Source: Rachycentron canadum (Eukaryota > Chordata > Actinopteri > Carangiformes > Rachycentridae). From it: 64,000 bases of DNA. Both the position numbers and the translations under genes were made by a program. This document shows positions 1 through 13,917 of this stretch, one piece after another. The notes under the pieces are model-generated. The model worked only from the letters and a program-made list of their open reading frames with translations, searched no databases and was not told the DNA's origin. The stretch is from contig CM076669.1 in NCBI GenBank assembly GCA_038496675.1, forward strand, positions 15,309,693 through 15,373,692, in the 5' to 3' direction. Numbering within the stretch: position 1 is the stretch's first letter; every line of letters begins with the position of its first letter.

Positions 1-600
1 AAGCTGCTCAACAGGTCACGAAAACATTTCTTTTTCCTTCTCTTAAAATAGAGCAAAACACCAAACCCACATAAGACAGGGGTCGCAACCATTTCCTCCC
101 CAACATGCAGCAACCTGATGTCATATAACCTCAGGCATGAGCACCAGACAACTGAGCCAGCTAAACTTTCTGAAGACCATGACTGAGAGCTTTTTTAGGC
201 ATTTTTAATGAATTGAAATAAAAAATAACCATTTTTAAATCTATAATTCTCCAATAGCTTGAACCTTTAATCATAACCTATAGTAACATTGTCCTTACTA
301 CATTTTCAAGCTTAATAAAAATGTAGTGGATTAAAAATAAAAAATTCAACAGTTTTTATTGCCAGCAAAGCTAAGGCTAATTAACTTTAAATCCTGGAGC
401 TATTAAAGTACAAAATGAAACTAGATGCTGTAGGTTAGTATGCTCCTCTGGAGGCTGGGGACTATAAAATATCAGCCAAGATGTTTCCCTCACAAAATAA
501 CTCATTCTGAGCAGCTGCAGCTTACTATTCAAAAAGACATTTCTGAATGAAAACAACCATGTCATACATTAGCATGGTTGCATCCAACTATGAACTTCTG
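1..600. other. No gene seen
   Basis: AT-rich sequence with short chance frames only. Confidence 0.5.
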
Positions 601-603
601 GGG

Positions 604-855
604 CTGAAACATGAAGCCGACACTGAAGTGCCAAAACCTGCAGTTCCTCTACAGACCACCAGAATCTGGCTCCAGCAGAGAGTCAGTCCCCATAGACTCC
701 CATGTTAAAACGTCTAATGTTACAGCAGAAATAAACATGTTTACAGCCTGATACAATAAACCCTTTTGGTCTCTACAGCTAATTTCCTCCTTCATGACCA
801 CTGCACAGGGGTGAATTTTTATATACCTCACCTGTTTACATTTTATTAAGGACAA
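604..855 (+). repeat. Interspersed repeat related to family A (B half), copy 1
   Basis: ATGAAGCCGACACTG, TTCCTCTACAGACCACCAGA, ATCTGGCTCCA, GCAGAAATAAACATGTTTAC, TTTTGGTCTCTACAGC and ACATTTTATTAAGG recur in order at 57525-57730. No coding frame. Confidence 0.65.
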
Positions 856-3749
856 TTATCAAACAATATGACATTAATTAATCAATGAAAATCCACTTGA
901 ATGGCATGATAATCATTAGTTTGGATGAAATGAATGAGTACTATAAAAAACATTTTTACTAAATATCCGTTTACCTAAACCATATTCATCTAAACTCTAA
1001 ACTGATAATTAGTAAGTTCACATGTACAAAAAATGTAAGCGCCTAGCAATTAAATTACAGAGATAATCACTATTTGTTATTCGTGGGGAAAAAAAACTGA
1101 GGATGTTTTCCTAAAATTAAATTATTCAGCCATTTCAACTTTGAAGAAACCTTCATTTACAGAAGTATACTAACTGTCATAATCACCGTAAAGCTCATCA
1201 TCCCAGGTTTTAATGCTTTAATGATGCACTACAATCCTGGATCAAAGTGAGGGAAAGCCTCCTCCTTTATAGCATCCTGGTTGATGGCCAGCACATGGGC
1301 ACAGAGGGATAACATGGTTTAAAAGGAGTCTGACTCTGGCTGGCAGCCTTGCAGAGAGACGCAGTGAAGAAAACCCAGACAGACAGAAGAGGGAACAGAA
1401 AAAAAGCCAGACAGGCCAAAGGAAAAACAAAACCAATTAAAAAGGAAAGTTTTAGAGACTAAAAAGGTAGGGGAGAGATGAGAGGGTTATAGAAAGTGGC
1501 AGAGAGAGAGAGGGAGCTCGAGACCACAGGGTACAGCCAGGAGAAAAACAGGACAGACACAAAGGAAAAGAAGAAACAACGACAGAAGACAAAGGCAACA
1601 CTGAGCAGATGCTCAGAGGTAGAGGTGAGTGAATCAGACAGACCCTTGAAGGGTGGCAGTAGCCAGAAGGTTGCTGGTTTAAGGTAGAGACACTCCAACT
1701 GGTCTGTGCTGGGCAGCTCCCAGTGGCCAGCAGTAAAGCAACGTGATTAGACTGGGCAGCTCCCACTGAGAATGTGTGATTCCATGTGAATGTGAAGTAG
1801 GCCATTTCTCTATTTAAAAGAGTGCTCAGTGTACTTTCCCACAGCTCAATAACTCAAGAAAAGAAGGAAAATTGGGAAATGGTTATTTACATGGGAGAGG
1901 ATGCAGAGTAAAGGAGGGATGAGACCAGGAAGAGCAGGGAGCCAGAGAGAGCCAGATGCAGTCAGAGAGGTGACAGCTGACGGTTTCCAGCTTTGAGTCC
2001 AGACAAACCAAACCAGCTCCAGTTTGGAAGAAGTCCACGAGGAAGCTGAGGCGATAATGAGACGCATCCCATCTCTTACTACGTCCAGACTGACCAGCCA
2101 GAGGAGGACAGGAAGGAGAGGCTGCAGGGTCAGAAGAGTCCAGCCAACATTCAAATCAAACAAGCGGGAGGGGAAGCGTCTTAGCAACCAGCTGTGTAGG
2201 AAAAAGCCTGCAGCAAGGAAACTGAGGAGCACGGCGACATATTGTATTATCTACAGTGAAATGACCATTCAGGCTTTCCTAGACAGCAGCAGACGGCAGT
2301 TCAACGTGGCTGTGCCACTGCTTTCCTCCATATAGTATTCATTCTCAGAAAGGCACGAACATAAGGTGTTATTTTAGCCTAATCCTGGTGCTGTGCTGCA
2401 TGGAAATGTGTTTCAAGTTGTTATTTATAATTTGTGTGAACAGAAATGGAAAAGCTTTCTACCATGAAAAGCATGTTAATGGAGAAGATCTACCATAATC
2501 CTTTGACCCCAACACAGCCTGCAGTCACACTGTTACAGGCTATCTTTGCCTGTAACCTTAACTACAGACAACAATGGTAAATGCATGCTGGAAAACTTGA
2601 GAGGAGCTGGAATCAGCCCTGAGAGCATTTTCAACCCTGTCTTTATGGGATATTTCCGTCTGGACCAAAGTGTTGGACCCAGCGACAGAGAGGCCGACAC
2701 TGCCGTCTGTTGAGCTAGCGGGCTGGAGTGTCAGCACCAATGACCAATAACCATTGTGATGCAACAGAACTGAAAAACACAATAAGTGGCTACAAAGCAG
2801 AGAGTCAATCAGACCTGTAGCAAACATCTGCAGCAAGAGGCTCACAGAAAAGGTGGTGGACGTCCTGGATTTTCAATTAACCACAGCCAAAAACTGCGAA
2901 TGCGTAAGGAAGCTGAGTGTGACACTAGTGAATAAATTCTTGATTCAGAGACATTAAACACAAACATAAAGTGAAACGAGTCTTTTTCAATGCTTTGGCT
3001 CTGTTGTGAACAGATTGCTGGCACTGCACTGCAGAAACCTAACAAGCCACTTAACATTTATCAACAGTAAAATGAGGAGAGTCCGTCCAAACACAGCAAT
3101 CTCTGCAACACAGATGAATAATATAACAATTAATTAATTTTACAAAAACAATAAAACACAGACAGAAAACATCTGATGCCAAATACTCAATAAAAGGCAA
3201 ATATCTGAATCTGACTGTTCAGTGTCGCCTGCAGCTGGGGAAGCTCTACAAAAGGCAAAGTTAGAGATGCAGGAGAGACACTGCCTTCTATCTGCCATGG
3301 TCATTGTGATCAGACGCCGCTGTGTTTCTGTAGAGGAGGAGGGGGGAGGCTGAGGTGTGGGCTCAGTTGGTGCACTGTATCTGCAGGCAAGCAGTGTTCA
3401 TGCTTGACTGGAGAAGTTGGATGACTTCACCATTTCCTCACGTTTCCTCCACTAGGTGCAAGCACGCAGGCAAGCACACCTACATGCACACACACATGCA
3501 CATACACACACACACAATCATGCACTTACTGTACTTCGTAGCTGTCCATGTGGGGAAAGTGACTTCACTTTCACATCAAGAAGGATGACTTCACTTCTCT
3601 CGTTCACTCTCAGCCCATGAAAACATTCATCACAGACAACATCTTTAATGCTCTGCTCATCTCCTGGACCTGTATTTAACAAACATCCCAGAATCCCTGA
3701 CAGGAATCATGTTAACCTGAGATGACAAACACTCTTAGACTTGAGACTA
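856..3749. other. No gene seen; purine-rich tract near 1355-1640
   Basis: A strongly purine-biased stretch (about 1355-1640) keeps minus-strand frames open by composition. A (CA)-rich segment lies at 3485-3515. The frames at 1452-1805 (minus) and 2024-2335 (plus) show no recognised domain. Confidence 0.5.
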
Positions 3750-3905
3750 ATCGACGAGACCCTCTCCTCTGATTGGCTGAGAGAGGAGATGTAAAACTAC
3801 ACTGAGATGGTTTTTGGTTCTTAAAACCACAAATATATCTTCTTATGGATATCAGCACTTCAAATAAAACTGGAGAAGTTAAATTAAGGACATTTAAGTT
3901 GAGAG
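3750..3905 (+). repeat. Interspersed repeat family C, copy 1 (partial)
   Basis: CTCTCCTCTGATTGGCTGAG, GAGATGTAAAACTACACTGA, TTTTTGGTTCTTAAAACCAC and AAATATATCTTCTTATGGAT. The same chain occurs at 33690-33830 and 46270-46390. Confidence 0.6.
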
Positions 3906-6000
3906 ATCCTTCATGACAGTTATGCCGACCATAAGCTCCAGCCAGAGGACAAAAGTAAAAAGTGAATTAATACTAAAAAAGTTTTAGTGACCCTCACTGA
4001 GGATTCAAGTATATTCTGTGCCTTATCTTTGGGTCTTTGCCTCAACAGCTGAACATCAGCAGAGGTAGCAACGATTTCCTATGTTAAGAAAGTTGACGAC
4101 TACTTCAGGTCAAAAAATGTTAAGGACGATTTGTAGCCAGTTAGAAGTGATGAGTGATTCATAATCTGAGATTCTTGATGAATACAGGTCCTGATTCCTT
4201 CTCCCAGAGAGACCAGAGGTTAGGGTCAGCTCTGTCCAGGGAGCTTGCAGGCATTCGGTCTTCCTCACATTTATCCCTTTCAGTCAGTGTAGCCTTTGTG
4301 TTTGCGATATACAGACCTGATCTCTCAGACTTTTCCCTGGTGATGTTAAATTTGCAGTGTTTGCTACCATTGCCATCAGCAAGGGCTGTACGTCACAAAA
4401 GATAATCATATTAAGTCCAATACTAATTAGTAATGCAGTGAAGACCCAGGGGGAAAAAAGTTAGTCAGTTGTCAAGGAAACAACTTCCACAGTCAGTGAA
4501 ATGATTTAAATTCTGAATCATATTGTGTTGTATTGGCGTATTTTGTCATTTTGTCCACCTCCAGTTCTATAGTAAGTGCAGTGTTGTATATGATAAGCAG
4601 GGTTCGCATGTCTGTAGGTGGTAAGATACAACACATTAAAGACCTGGTGAATCATCGCCCGTTCCTAAAATAGTTGGGTCCTTGTGAGGATTAAGACAAT
4701 AGTGGACGGAGCTGAGAGGGAGCTGGCTGCTGACTTATTAACTCACAGCTCCAATAATAAGCACAGATCACTGCTGCTGCTGCCAGCTGCGCTCACAGGC
4801 ACATCACCAACACCTTGCCCACAAGATAAGGGAATTAGGGTGGACAAAGGCGACACTTTCTGCCCAGTTTGCCAACATGAGCTTATTGGTGCTGTGTGTG
4901 TCCTATTCAGGCTAAAGGCGCCTCCCCCCACCTCTCTCCCCTCAACACAACCACCACCAAGGGGTGACAAGAATATGAATGGAAGTAAGCAGTAAGGAGG
5001 AAAGGAAAACAACCGTCAGAGCACAGATTCCCAGAGTATGTTCGAGCCTCCTCAATAAAAGCTGTCTTTCTCAGAGGATGTGACATTTCAGCCAGCGGTC
5101 CTCCATGATGCCAAACCTCTGCACTTGCTCAGTGTTTCAACATCAGCAGGGCTGGATTATGTTCCCCTCACTGTGTGGGAGTCCACACAGGAGGATGGGC
5201 TCACTTAATGAAACACAGGAACACAATGATCACACACAGCTGCGAAGGTGCAGACAGAAAGTACTGGACAGGTTAAAATTAAGATTTCAAAAGTGTGTGA
5301 TGCTTCGGAGTCAATCGTCATAATCCACACACACTATTCATCAAATAACTTCAACCGCACAATCTAAAAGCCTGGAGATATCATTATAGCCTGAGAGACT
5401 GAGTGGTGGGGTCCTACACAAACACAAATCATTTCACATGAGATTTCTGTGTTTGTCTCTTTTAAATATTCAAATCCAAATCTGACCACAGCTGTGGGAG
5501 CGTTGGCTTATTTCCACGCTGCTGTCAATCAAATCTGCATAAACCACACCCACACAGTCCTGATGATGCTGAGGTTATGAGTGGATATATTTCCACAAAC
5601 AGAGGATTTGACACCTTAAAGGTCTAAAAAAAGTGTTTGGATTTATTAAATGCATTTTACAGACAAATATTTGTGTGGTTTTTTGTTGTGCTAGTAAAAG
5701 GCACTTTCAGGTGGAATTTCCATCATGATAAGTCTGTTTGGATACCTGCTGCAGTCAGTGTGATTTACTCCAGTGGAGTATTGGGACCTCTCCTGGTGGC
5801 CTGGGTGTGACCCATGAACAGTCAAACTTCACCAGCAATAAGTTGCCCTCTCCCTTTACCCTTTTCCAGTTTACCATTGATTATGGTCATCAATAATAAT
5901 AATGATTCAGTGTTTTTTGTTTACCCTTATTCAGAGAGAGTTAGACCTGATGTTCTGTTGATTTGATGATAGATATATGTAAATCAAGTGTGTACCCACT

Positions 6001-6566
6001 GTGACGTCACCCATTGGTTTGTGTTGTTGTTGTTTTGAAGCCTCTAGTTTGTAATTTGTCTGGTACTGTTTTTTAAAGCTTGAGGACACCATATTTGGAG
6101 GAGAAGGTGGAGCTGAGGAGGAGTGAGGGGTGGATCTGACCTGCTCTGTACTCTATCCTGATTGGGTGGTACAGTCTGTCAATCACACAGTAGCCACGCC
6201 CCCTAATCAATCCCCTGCTTTCTGGTCTATTTTCCTCTAAATGGACCATCATTTAAAAAATGAACATCATGTTGTATTAAAGACTTGAAACTAGAGACTG
6301 AGACCATAAACTCATTAGGAAAACATTTACTGAGCTAATAAATCAAGGGAGAAGTAGGGACACATAGACTTCAATACAACCTGACTTCTTTTTACAAGCA
6401 GTGGCTTCACTTCGCCCCCNGTTGTATTGAAGACTTGAAACTAGAGACTGAGACCATAAACTCATTAGGAAAACATTTACTGAGCTAATAAATCAAGGGA
6501 GAAGTAGGGACACAGACTTCAATACAACCTGACTTCTTTTTACAAGCAGTGGCTTCACTTTTAAGA
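6001..6566 (+). repeat. Interspersed repeat family A, copy with local duplication
   Basis: It starts GTGACGTCACCCATTGGTTT and runs through TTTGAAGCCTC, CCATATTTGGAGGAGAAGGT, GTCTGTCAATCACACAGTAG, CCACGCCCC, ACTGAGCTAATAAATCAAGG and GACTTCAATACAACCTGAC. The same motifs recur in order at 22491-22985. The distal 150 bases are present twice, separated by one N at 6420. Confidence 0.7.
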
Positions 6567-6588
6567 CCCAGAGTCAACGTCCACAACT

Positions 6589-6610
6589 ATAATAATAATA
6601 ATAATAATAT
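6589..6610. repeat. (AAT)n microsatellite
   Basis: About seven ATA/TAA units following the family A copy. Confidence 0.9.
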
Positions 6611-7479
6611 ATTGTTTGTGTATGTATTTTGTGATCTGGATAATTCTCCTCCACGATAGTGGTCATATTCACATTTGTCATTCATTCACATTCAACTACT
6701 CTGTTACCTGTTACATCAACAACTAGCATTAGCCTACAACATTAGCAGTCTGATGGTTCAAAGGGTCAAACTGGGATGGAGTCAAATTCGTCTGCCCCTG
6801 AAGACCCTGCACTTTTACTACCTGTTGTTTTGGAGCATTGGAGCAAAGGTTTGGGCTAAAAGGTAATGACATTAAATGCACAGCTATTTCTACACCACTG
6901 TTCCCAGGCTGTTGTTCTGTAAAGCAACAGACTTTTCACTCAGAAAGAAAGTCGACAGACGGACTACTGATGACAAGGTTTCGAGTCAGAGAGTTACACA
7001 CAGATATGAGATACAGTCGGAGAAATAAGTTCACAGCAGTCGGCTGAAACCTTTTTTTTTTAAATCATTTTTCCAAATGCTGTTAAGTTTGAAAAGAGAC
7101 TAAATTAACAGACCACTTGATAATTATAAGCTAATTATTTAAACAGCATTTGTCTAAGCATGATCCTGTCCCAAGAATCTGATCAATATAAAGTGATGAG
7201 TGATTTCCACTGTAATAAGAGACATAGTCTTCATGTATTTGTTCATGTGTTGTGAACCAAGCCTCACAACACTGACAGCAATCACATCGAATCCATTCAG
7301 GATTAGTAGCTGTTAAAAATGTATTTCAACACAGTGGCATCACATTGGTAGATCAGTAGTTATCAGAACATCTCTAGTTAATGAAGCTGATGCTAAATTT
7401 CTCCTTTGTGAAGTGAGACAGGCTCAATTTGTAAAATTTCTTTACTTCTTAACTCTTCTCTCCAGCCCACCCTCCATCA

Positions 7480-7545
7480 TTTGCTGCTGAAATGATCCAG
7501 TTTCCCCTCAGGGATCAATAAAGTTCATCTTATCTCATTGTGTGA
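7480..7545 (+). mobile_element. Probable 3' tail of a non-LTR retrotransposon
   Basis: TTTCCCCTCAGGGATCAATA followed by AAGTTCATCTTATCTC is the kind of 3' end often seen on teleost LINEs (CCCCTCGGGGATCAATAAAG with a short tandem tail). Only the tail is recognisable. Confidence 0.4.
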
Positions 7546-8289
7546 AATTTCTCATCTCACAAGTATTGCTCTACAATGTCAAATAGCTGGAGGCAGCTCA
7601 GCACACGTTATCACGTCCCAGTGGCTGCCACAGCGTCGGTGTGCCTGCTGTCCCTCCACCTCCCCTGTAAAAAACATCAAGCTCTGCATTGTTTGACCTC
7701 TGCACCTGCCTGGGGGGGCGCCTGCTTGATTTGTTTGGGGGGGGGGGGGTTAGAGGAGTCCGCCAAGCAGACAAAGCAATAAATTGAACGGGTAGTGATG
7801 GCGGCCGATGTGGTGACGCTAAAAGAGAGACAGTCCCTCAAGAACATCAGGGTTGCAGCATTGGAAGAATTGAGACACCGTGTAAATGCAATGAAATCTA
7901 GACGCTACAACCTTTCGCTAGGGAAATACGCACAGACACTCAAAAATATGTCTGTCAGCGGTCCCTTTCAGTTCTGGGTCATGTCTCCCTGTCTGGGTGC
8001 TACTCGCTTCACACTCACCCTGGAGGCCTGATGTCCAATTAGATCACACAGTGCAGCAGTAAGCAAGCTGCTACTGAGGAGCTGCAGCTAAGTGGAGAAA
8101 AAACAAAGAGAGCGGTTTGTGGGGGACGAACAAATCCAAACCTGCAGCTGGAAAAATGAGCCTCGCATTCACAGATGTAAATCCCGTGTTAGATACAGCA
8201 ATATCTCACCATTAAAAGGCAACTTACACTCAAATCTCAATTAATGTATACAGTCACATTATGTACATAATTATTGCTTATGACGCACA

Positions 8290-8545
8290 CACCATAGACT
8301 GTTTATAAAAGAGGAGCTAGACTCTGTTTGTAAAGTGAAGTTTCTTACCTGCATTTTATCTAAAGACCTTCAGGGGGCGACGCTGCTAGATGTAATAAAA
8401 AAAATTTTAAAAAAAAAAGGTCAGACTGTATTGAAGTCTATGTAAAAATGTCCCTACTTCTCACTTGATTTATTACCTCATTAAACATTTAACATCTGTT
8501 GAGTTTATGGTCTCAGTCTCAATACAACAATACAACATGCTTTTG
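8290..8545 (-). repeat. Interspersed repeat family A, inverted partial copy
   Basis: The plus strand shows the family's 3' half in reverse complement: CAGGGGGCGACGCTGC, ACTGTATTGAAGTCTATG, CCCTACTTCTCACTTGATTT, then GTTTATGGTCTCAGTCTC. An A-rich insertion sits near 8398-8418. Confidence 0.6.
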
Positions 8546-8579
8546 CAGTTGGATCAGTTGAATTTGAGGAAGTGATTTT

Positions 8580-8800
8580 TGTTGGGTCTTGTTTCTTTAC
8601 ATCTAGAGAATGATTTGTAGGCCAGGGCATCTCTGTAGCACCACTACAAAGCTTATGTTATAACAATATCACAATCACAATATTGTGACACAATTTTCTT
8701 CCACTTTCTTACTTTATTTAAAAAATTACTTTCTACTTGGCCATATTGCAAATGTAATTGTGCAGCTCTACTTTGAATGTGGGAGAAAGAGCTAATCTTT
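8580..8800 (+). repeat. Degenerate repeat family E, copy 1
   Basis: GTAGGCCAGGGCATCTCTG followed by an AT-rich CAATATCACAATCACAATAT stretch and GTGCAGCTCTA. The same layout is found at 24870-25000. Confidence 0.45.
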
Positions 8801-8845
8801 AAAGCAATAATGATATGTTCAAATTCAAAAGTCAAAATGGAGAGA

Positions 8846-11800
8846 CCTAGCAGGCCGTGTTGAATAATCCTGACATGAAACCACCTGAGTGAGAAGTGAG
8901 GTGAGGATGGATTGTGGTGTTGAGACTGAAATGCAGCCGTGTTACTGCTACCAACTTGACCTGAGTCTCTGAGATTACTAACTGACAGCTGTGAGCTGTC
9001 AGTTAGTCTGTCCGTTACCCTGTCACACAGTTGTTGCCGCTGTTACCATGGCCACAGCTTAACCCATTGACCCTGATTACACGTGTGTGGACACTGTGTA
9101 AATGACCATAAAAAGGCTGACCTGAGCATCATTTCCACAACACATCAGGCCCTGGTAGGTCCAGGTCAGGTGTCCGCCCTCTACAGAGGATGGACCAGAA
9201 ATAAATGGACCAACATTAAATCTACAGCTCTGTTACAATTTGAATTCATTTGAATAAATTGGAGGCTAATTTGAATTTGACATGGATGCTTTAATAGGTG
9301 TAGACCCTACGAGGTCACCTTGAAGGTTGTCATGTTAACCATTACCAAGGTAATCATCAATTATGAAACATAGAAAAAACATTTTCCAATTAATTAAACT
9401 TCAACAGTGTTACCTGATGTCGCCAAATAACACATTGTAATGTCCCTAAAATATTCTAGTGATGATTTACTGATGTCAAATGCCACATATAGAAGTATCT
9501 TTCACTTATTATCCATCAGATTTCTAGTGTATAAATAAACTTGACTTGTTATGGAAATTGACTTTTAAAAGCCCACAGTAGATATCATTCACTCTATTAT
9601 CCCTGGTGGGCCACAATCACAGAGAACGTCATTTAGCCCAATCAGCTGGTCACCAAGAAACCCCTCCAATAGCCTTAGGTGGTCTGCTAAGTGCTCTACA
9701 TCCAGTCAATACTCTCCCCAACCATTTGTATTCAAAATGCACTACGCCTGTTCACTTCCTCCTCCATTGTCCGTCAGCCTCATCCATATTGCATACACCA
9801 GTGTCAGCCCTATGCAGCAGGGGGGTGGGGTGCTCATCCTCTGCCATAAACAAAAAAGGAACCATCAGACAGGTGCAGAGAGCGACATCCCCGTACAGCA
9901 CATCAAAATCAAGTGAGCTCAACGCCAGATGCTGCACCAGTCGCAGAGCAGGGCAGTGCGTATTGATTCCAGCACTGAGGAGAAGACATCTTAATTTGAA
10001 AACACAGAGCTCCGACAAAGGACGATACAGGGACAGCTGTTCAGGGGACTGACATGGAATAAGCAGAACAGTGGTTACGTTGTGTGATACACGAGACGTC
10101 CTCTCAGTCATGGGAGCTTGATTTTTGCCCTGACCTAACTAAAGGGTGCATCTTGGGTGTTAATCTGAGACTTGATTTGATCTAGTTTAACTCTTTGACT
10201 TTTAACATAAATTGAAAAAAAATGGACTTGAGATAAAATTAAAAAACTAATTAGCTAATGAGTCGGATCAGTTGGTTCCTGGTAGGTTAGAGCTGTTGAA
10301 ACAGTTGCTAGGTGGTTGCTATGGTGTTCAGTTCAGTTACCATGTCAATAACAGGTGGTTACTAAAGTGCTCAGGTCTTTGTAGTGTAAACTACCTGGAG
10401 TGAACAAAACTAAAACCTATCATGAGTGATTTATTTCTCATTTCATTTTTATGTCCTTCAGGCATCTGGTGCTGGGTTCAGCTCCACACGAGCAGCTTAA
10501 ATATTAGATAAGGCAGTAATAATTATTACCACGTTAAAATTTAAGGCAGGAATAGCTGTAGATTTATGGTTAGTAGCCTATATTAGTCCCAAGGCCTGTA
10601 CACGTGCACGTTCCACATACCCAGGATATCTTTTTGTTATCAGGCCACCCTGATAATTTGTACAATGAAGCTGGTTATCAAATGGTTGTGTTAACCCTGG
10701 GTTTATCTTTCTGGCTACGAGCACATTAGTCTTTAATCATAAGCAGCATTGTCAGAACCATGAATGAAGTACTTAATGTGACATGAGAAGAAACTGTGAT
10801 ACTGTCTGAAAGCAACATGTGACGGAACGTTCAACAAGGTCGAACCAATAATCACCTGAATGAAAAAAAAAAGCACTGGACATGATTTTCTATTGTTAAA
10901 GTAAGATTAAGGTAAAGTGTATGAATCATTATTAAGTTTCTGACTGACGTAGTTCATGTGTAATGAGATGAGTCTGAATGAAATGTTCATTTATAATGAT
11001 GAAATATTATACAGCGTGTGAATCATTGTTCTAATCAAAGACAGAGGTTTGGTTTCATAAAGTCTCCTCATGTTATTCTGAGCTGCAGTGATGAAGAGGA
11101 GGGTAAAAGCTTCATCACTGTCAGGAATCCTGTGGATGTTCAGTTCCAATGAAGCTATAATAGTTATAATGTAGCTATTTAGTGTAATAAACTCTCCTCT
11201 GTTTGTTAGAAGCTATGTTTTTTAAGAGTGGACACAAGGAAAGACTCAAAAAGCAAAACAAATCCACTGATTTATAGAATGTCTGCTGTTTGTTATTTAT
11301 TACTTAATTGTAAACCCTTTTGTTCCCCATGGGTTATAGAAACTGCTCGGTTTTTCAGGTGTCTGATGGGTCAGTAGTTTGGCTGCTGACAGGTTTGATC
11401 TGATCCCCTGCTGTTACACTGTAGGTTAGGAGTTCAGTTAGCTCAGAACGTAGTCCATAGTCCAGGCCTCTGCACTGATTCCTGCTGAGAGCTAGGAGAT
11501 AGATGACTGAATGTACACCTAATGTTAACTTAATGTTAGCATTACTTTGTGATAGGCTGTCTGTGTTTTGTGCTATGTCCCAGCTGAGACTGCTGTTAAC
11601 CTTTGTTTCAGTTGTTACCGTGATATTTTATGAACCAGATGTTCAGGAGGTTTTTTACCAGCAGCTGAATTATCCACAAAAGGTCTTTCCCTCAACATAA
11701 ACAGACCAGGGTAGAAATCATAAATAAAGCAGTTTCACATTAAAAATCAGTGATTCACCGACACAGTTCAACAGTTACAGGACGTCTTGGAGAGGCTGGA

Positions 11801-13917
11801 GGCTGGACTGTCCAAGACCCAGTCGTCTGATGACTCAAATCCGGGTTAAAATATAGAGTTATGACCACAGTATAAAAAAATGAAACTTGGCTTCAAACTG
11901 GATCATTTTGAATTCAATTTTGAGTTTCTGGCAGGAAACCACAGCACTGGTACATCAGCATAGTGGCTATGATGTCGCTGACAGGTAATTAAAACCATGA
12001 ATTTCTAATTTTGAGAACTGATGGAAACATTTAGGATAATGTAAGAACACTACACACATTTACACACTTCAACAACATATAATGTACAGAAGTTACACAT
12101 TACAACTTTCTCATGGCCATTGATCCAGGATTATAGGCAGAAAGCTGTCACACAACCCACCCAGGTCATTGCTTATTCACAGTCATCACAGACCGGTTAC
12201 AACGCACACACAAACACCTGATTTATTCACTGTCTGTGTTTTCATTTAATTACATGCAATAATGACCAGAGGTGTTTGACACCTCTCAGTAAATCAGCCT
12301 CAAAACTCCCATCTCCCCAAACTGCCAAAGCATCCCCATCCTGGGTTTACAAGCTGATTATAGCGATAAGCACATCTGCTCCATATAAAACCAAGTGGTG
12401 CAGTAAAAGGGAGCCACAAACAGAGCTCTTGCTGGGTGTAAATTCAAACAGTAAGCCCCCCCACCCACACCACCACCCCTAATCTCAACTTCAGGTTTTA
12501 ATCAGTGACGATGAAAGTTGCAAAGAGGTGAAACAAATCAAGTGATTCCTCCTTGACCGTCCTGGACTCATGTCAACAGCATGTAAAATGGCAGGAACTG
12601 CTCATTTCCAGCTTCCTCTCTCGAGTTTGCTGTGAGGCAAAGGTGCAGGAAGAAATAAGGGACCTATTGAACCTTCTCATCCAGCAAATCAAAGGCAGGG
12701 GAGGGAGTGTCAGGCTTCTCTGAACATGTAAACGGTACTATACCTTGCACACGGCTGAGACAATAGTTCATCTTCCTTTATCATCCTTTCATTGGTCCTG
12801 AACATATTTGAACCTACTCTAACAAAATAAAAGTCCACAGTGAAAACTAATTATTGCAGTAGTCAGAAAAACCGACTTAAAGACTTGTAAATTTCAAGTC
12901 TTAAACTTTCCTTTACTTAGAGTGAACATAACAAATGTCTGTTGTCTTTCTGTATTCAAGTAAGTTAGCACTCAAACATAGACGTGCTGACAGAGTTGTT
13001 CTGCCCTTGGAGCATTTCCGAGGTCTATAAATTGCTTTTTGGAGTCGTTTTGGGGCAAAGTCCTGGGATCGGTGGGAAAAAAACAACAACAAAAATGTGC
13101 AAAAGTAAAAGATCAAAGATGCAGAGATGCGGTCGGTCTCAGAACTGACCACAAGTGGAATAGGAGAAGTCACGTTGAGGCGTGCCAAGCGATGAAGTCA
13201 ACCATTCCGGGATGTTGGCAGGAAAACGACCAATTAGAAGGCGAGGAGCCGTCATCGCTCTGCCCGGCAGCGAATCACACAGAGAAGAGCGGGAGGAAGT
13301 GAGCAGCTTTGATGGGCAGGTGACGAGAGATTGTTACCGTCACTGGTCAGGGGGCCCAACTGTTGGAGGCAGGTCAGGCGCAATGTGAACTCTTGACTTC
13401 ACACACAGAAAAACCACTGTGCTCCCAGATGGAAACACAACTCTGACAAAGAGCATCTTAAAGTCACTGCTCTTAACTGAGGGAGAATAACATGATCATT
13501 TTTACAACACAAAGACTGTCACAGTCTGTTAAAGTAAAAGGTAAAGTCATTCTCATTAGCAGGTTGCTGCAGTGTGCAGGTTGGATCCTGACTCTACAAG
13601 ATAAAGAAGAAACCTGAGCTTCATATGACGACGTTGCTACACATCAGCAACACAAGACAACAAGAAGTAACACTAACACTAACACCATGGAAGAAAAAAA
13701 TCATAATATGCTGGGAAATGTCCCAAAATATACAATGTGAATATAGAACAGACAGACAGACAGACTCAACTGTCTGTAGTAGGGACATGCAGCATGTACT
13801 GGCTGAGAATTGAATCTATATGACTCTATGACTAGTTTAGTCAATGTATATATAATGTAATAAATGAAATGCTGAGAGAAACCCTTTTATGAAAAGGATG
13901 GTCACAATAATAATAAC
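8846..13917. other. No gene seen; open, GC-richer block at 9606-10111
   Basis: Apart from 9606-10111, where both strands are open (148 and 119 codons) and base composition looks like unique sequence, this is ordinary AT-rich intergenic DNA. Neither frame has a recognised domain or paired splice sites. Confidence 0.45.

Noticed and set aside
1452..1805. 117-codon minus-strand frame, Ser/Leu rich
   Set aside because: It is the complement of a polypurine tract, which lacks stop codons by composition; no splice or promoter context.
2024..2335. 103-codon plus-strand frame rich in Arg (RRTGRRGCRVRRV)
   Set aside because: No recognised domain, no initiation context beyond an ATG, and length within chance expectation.
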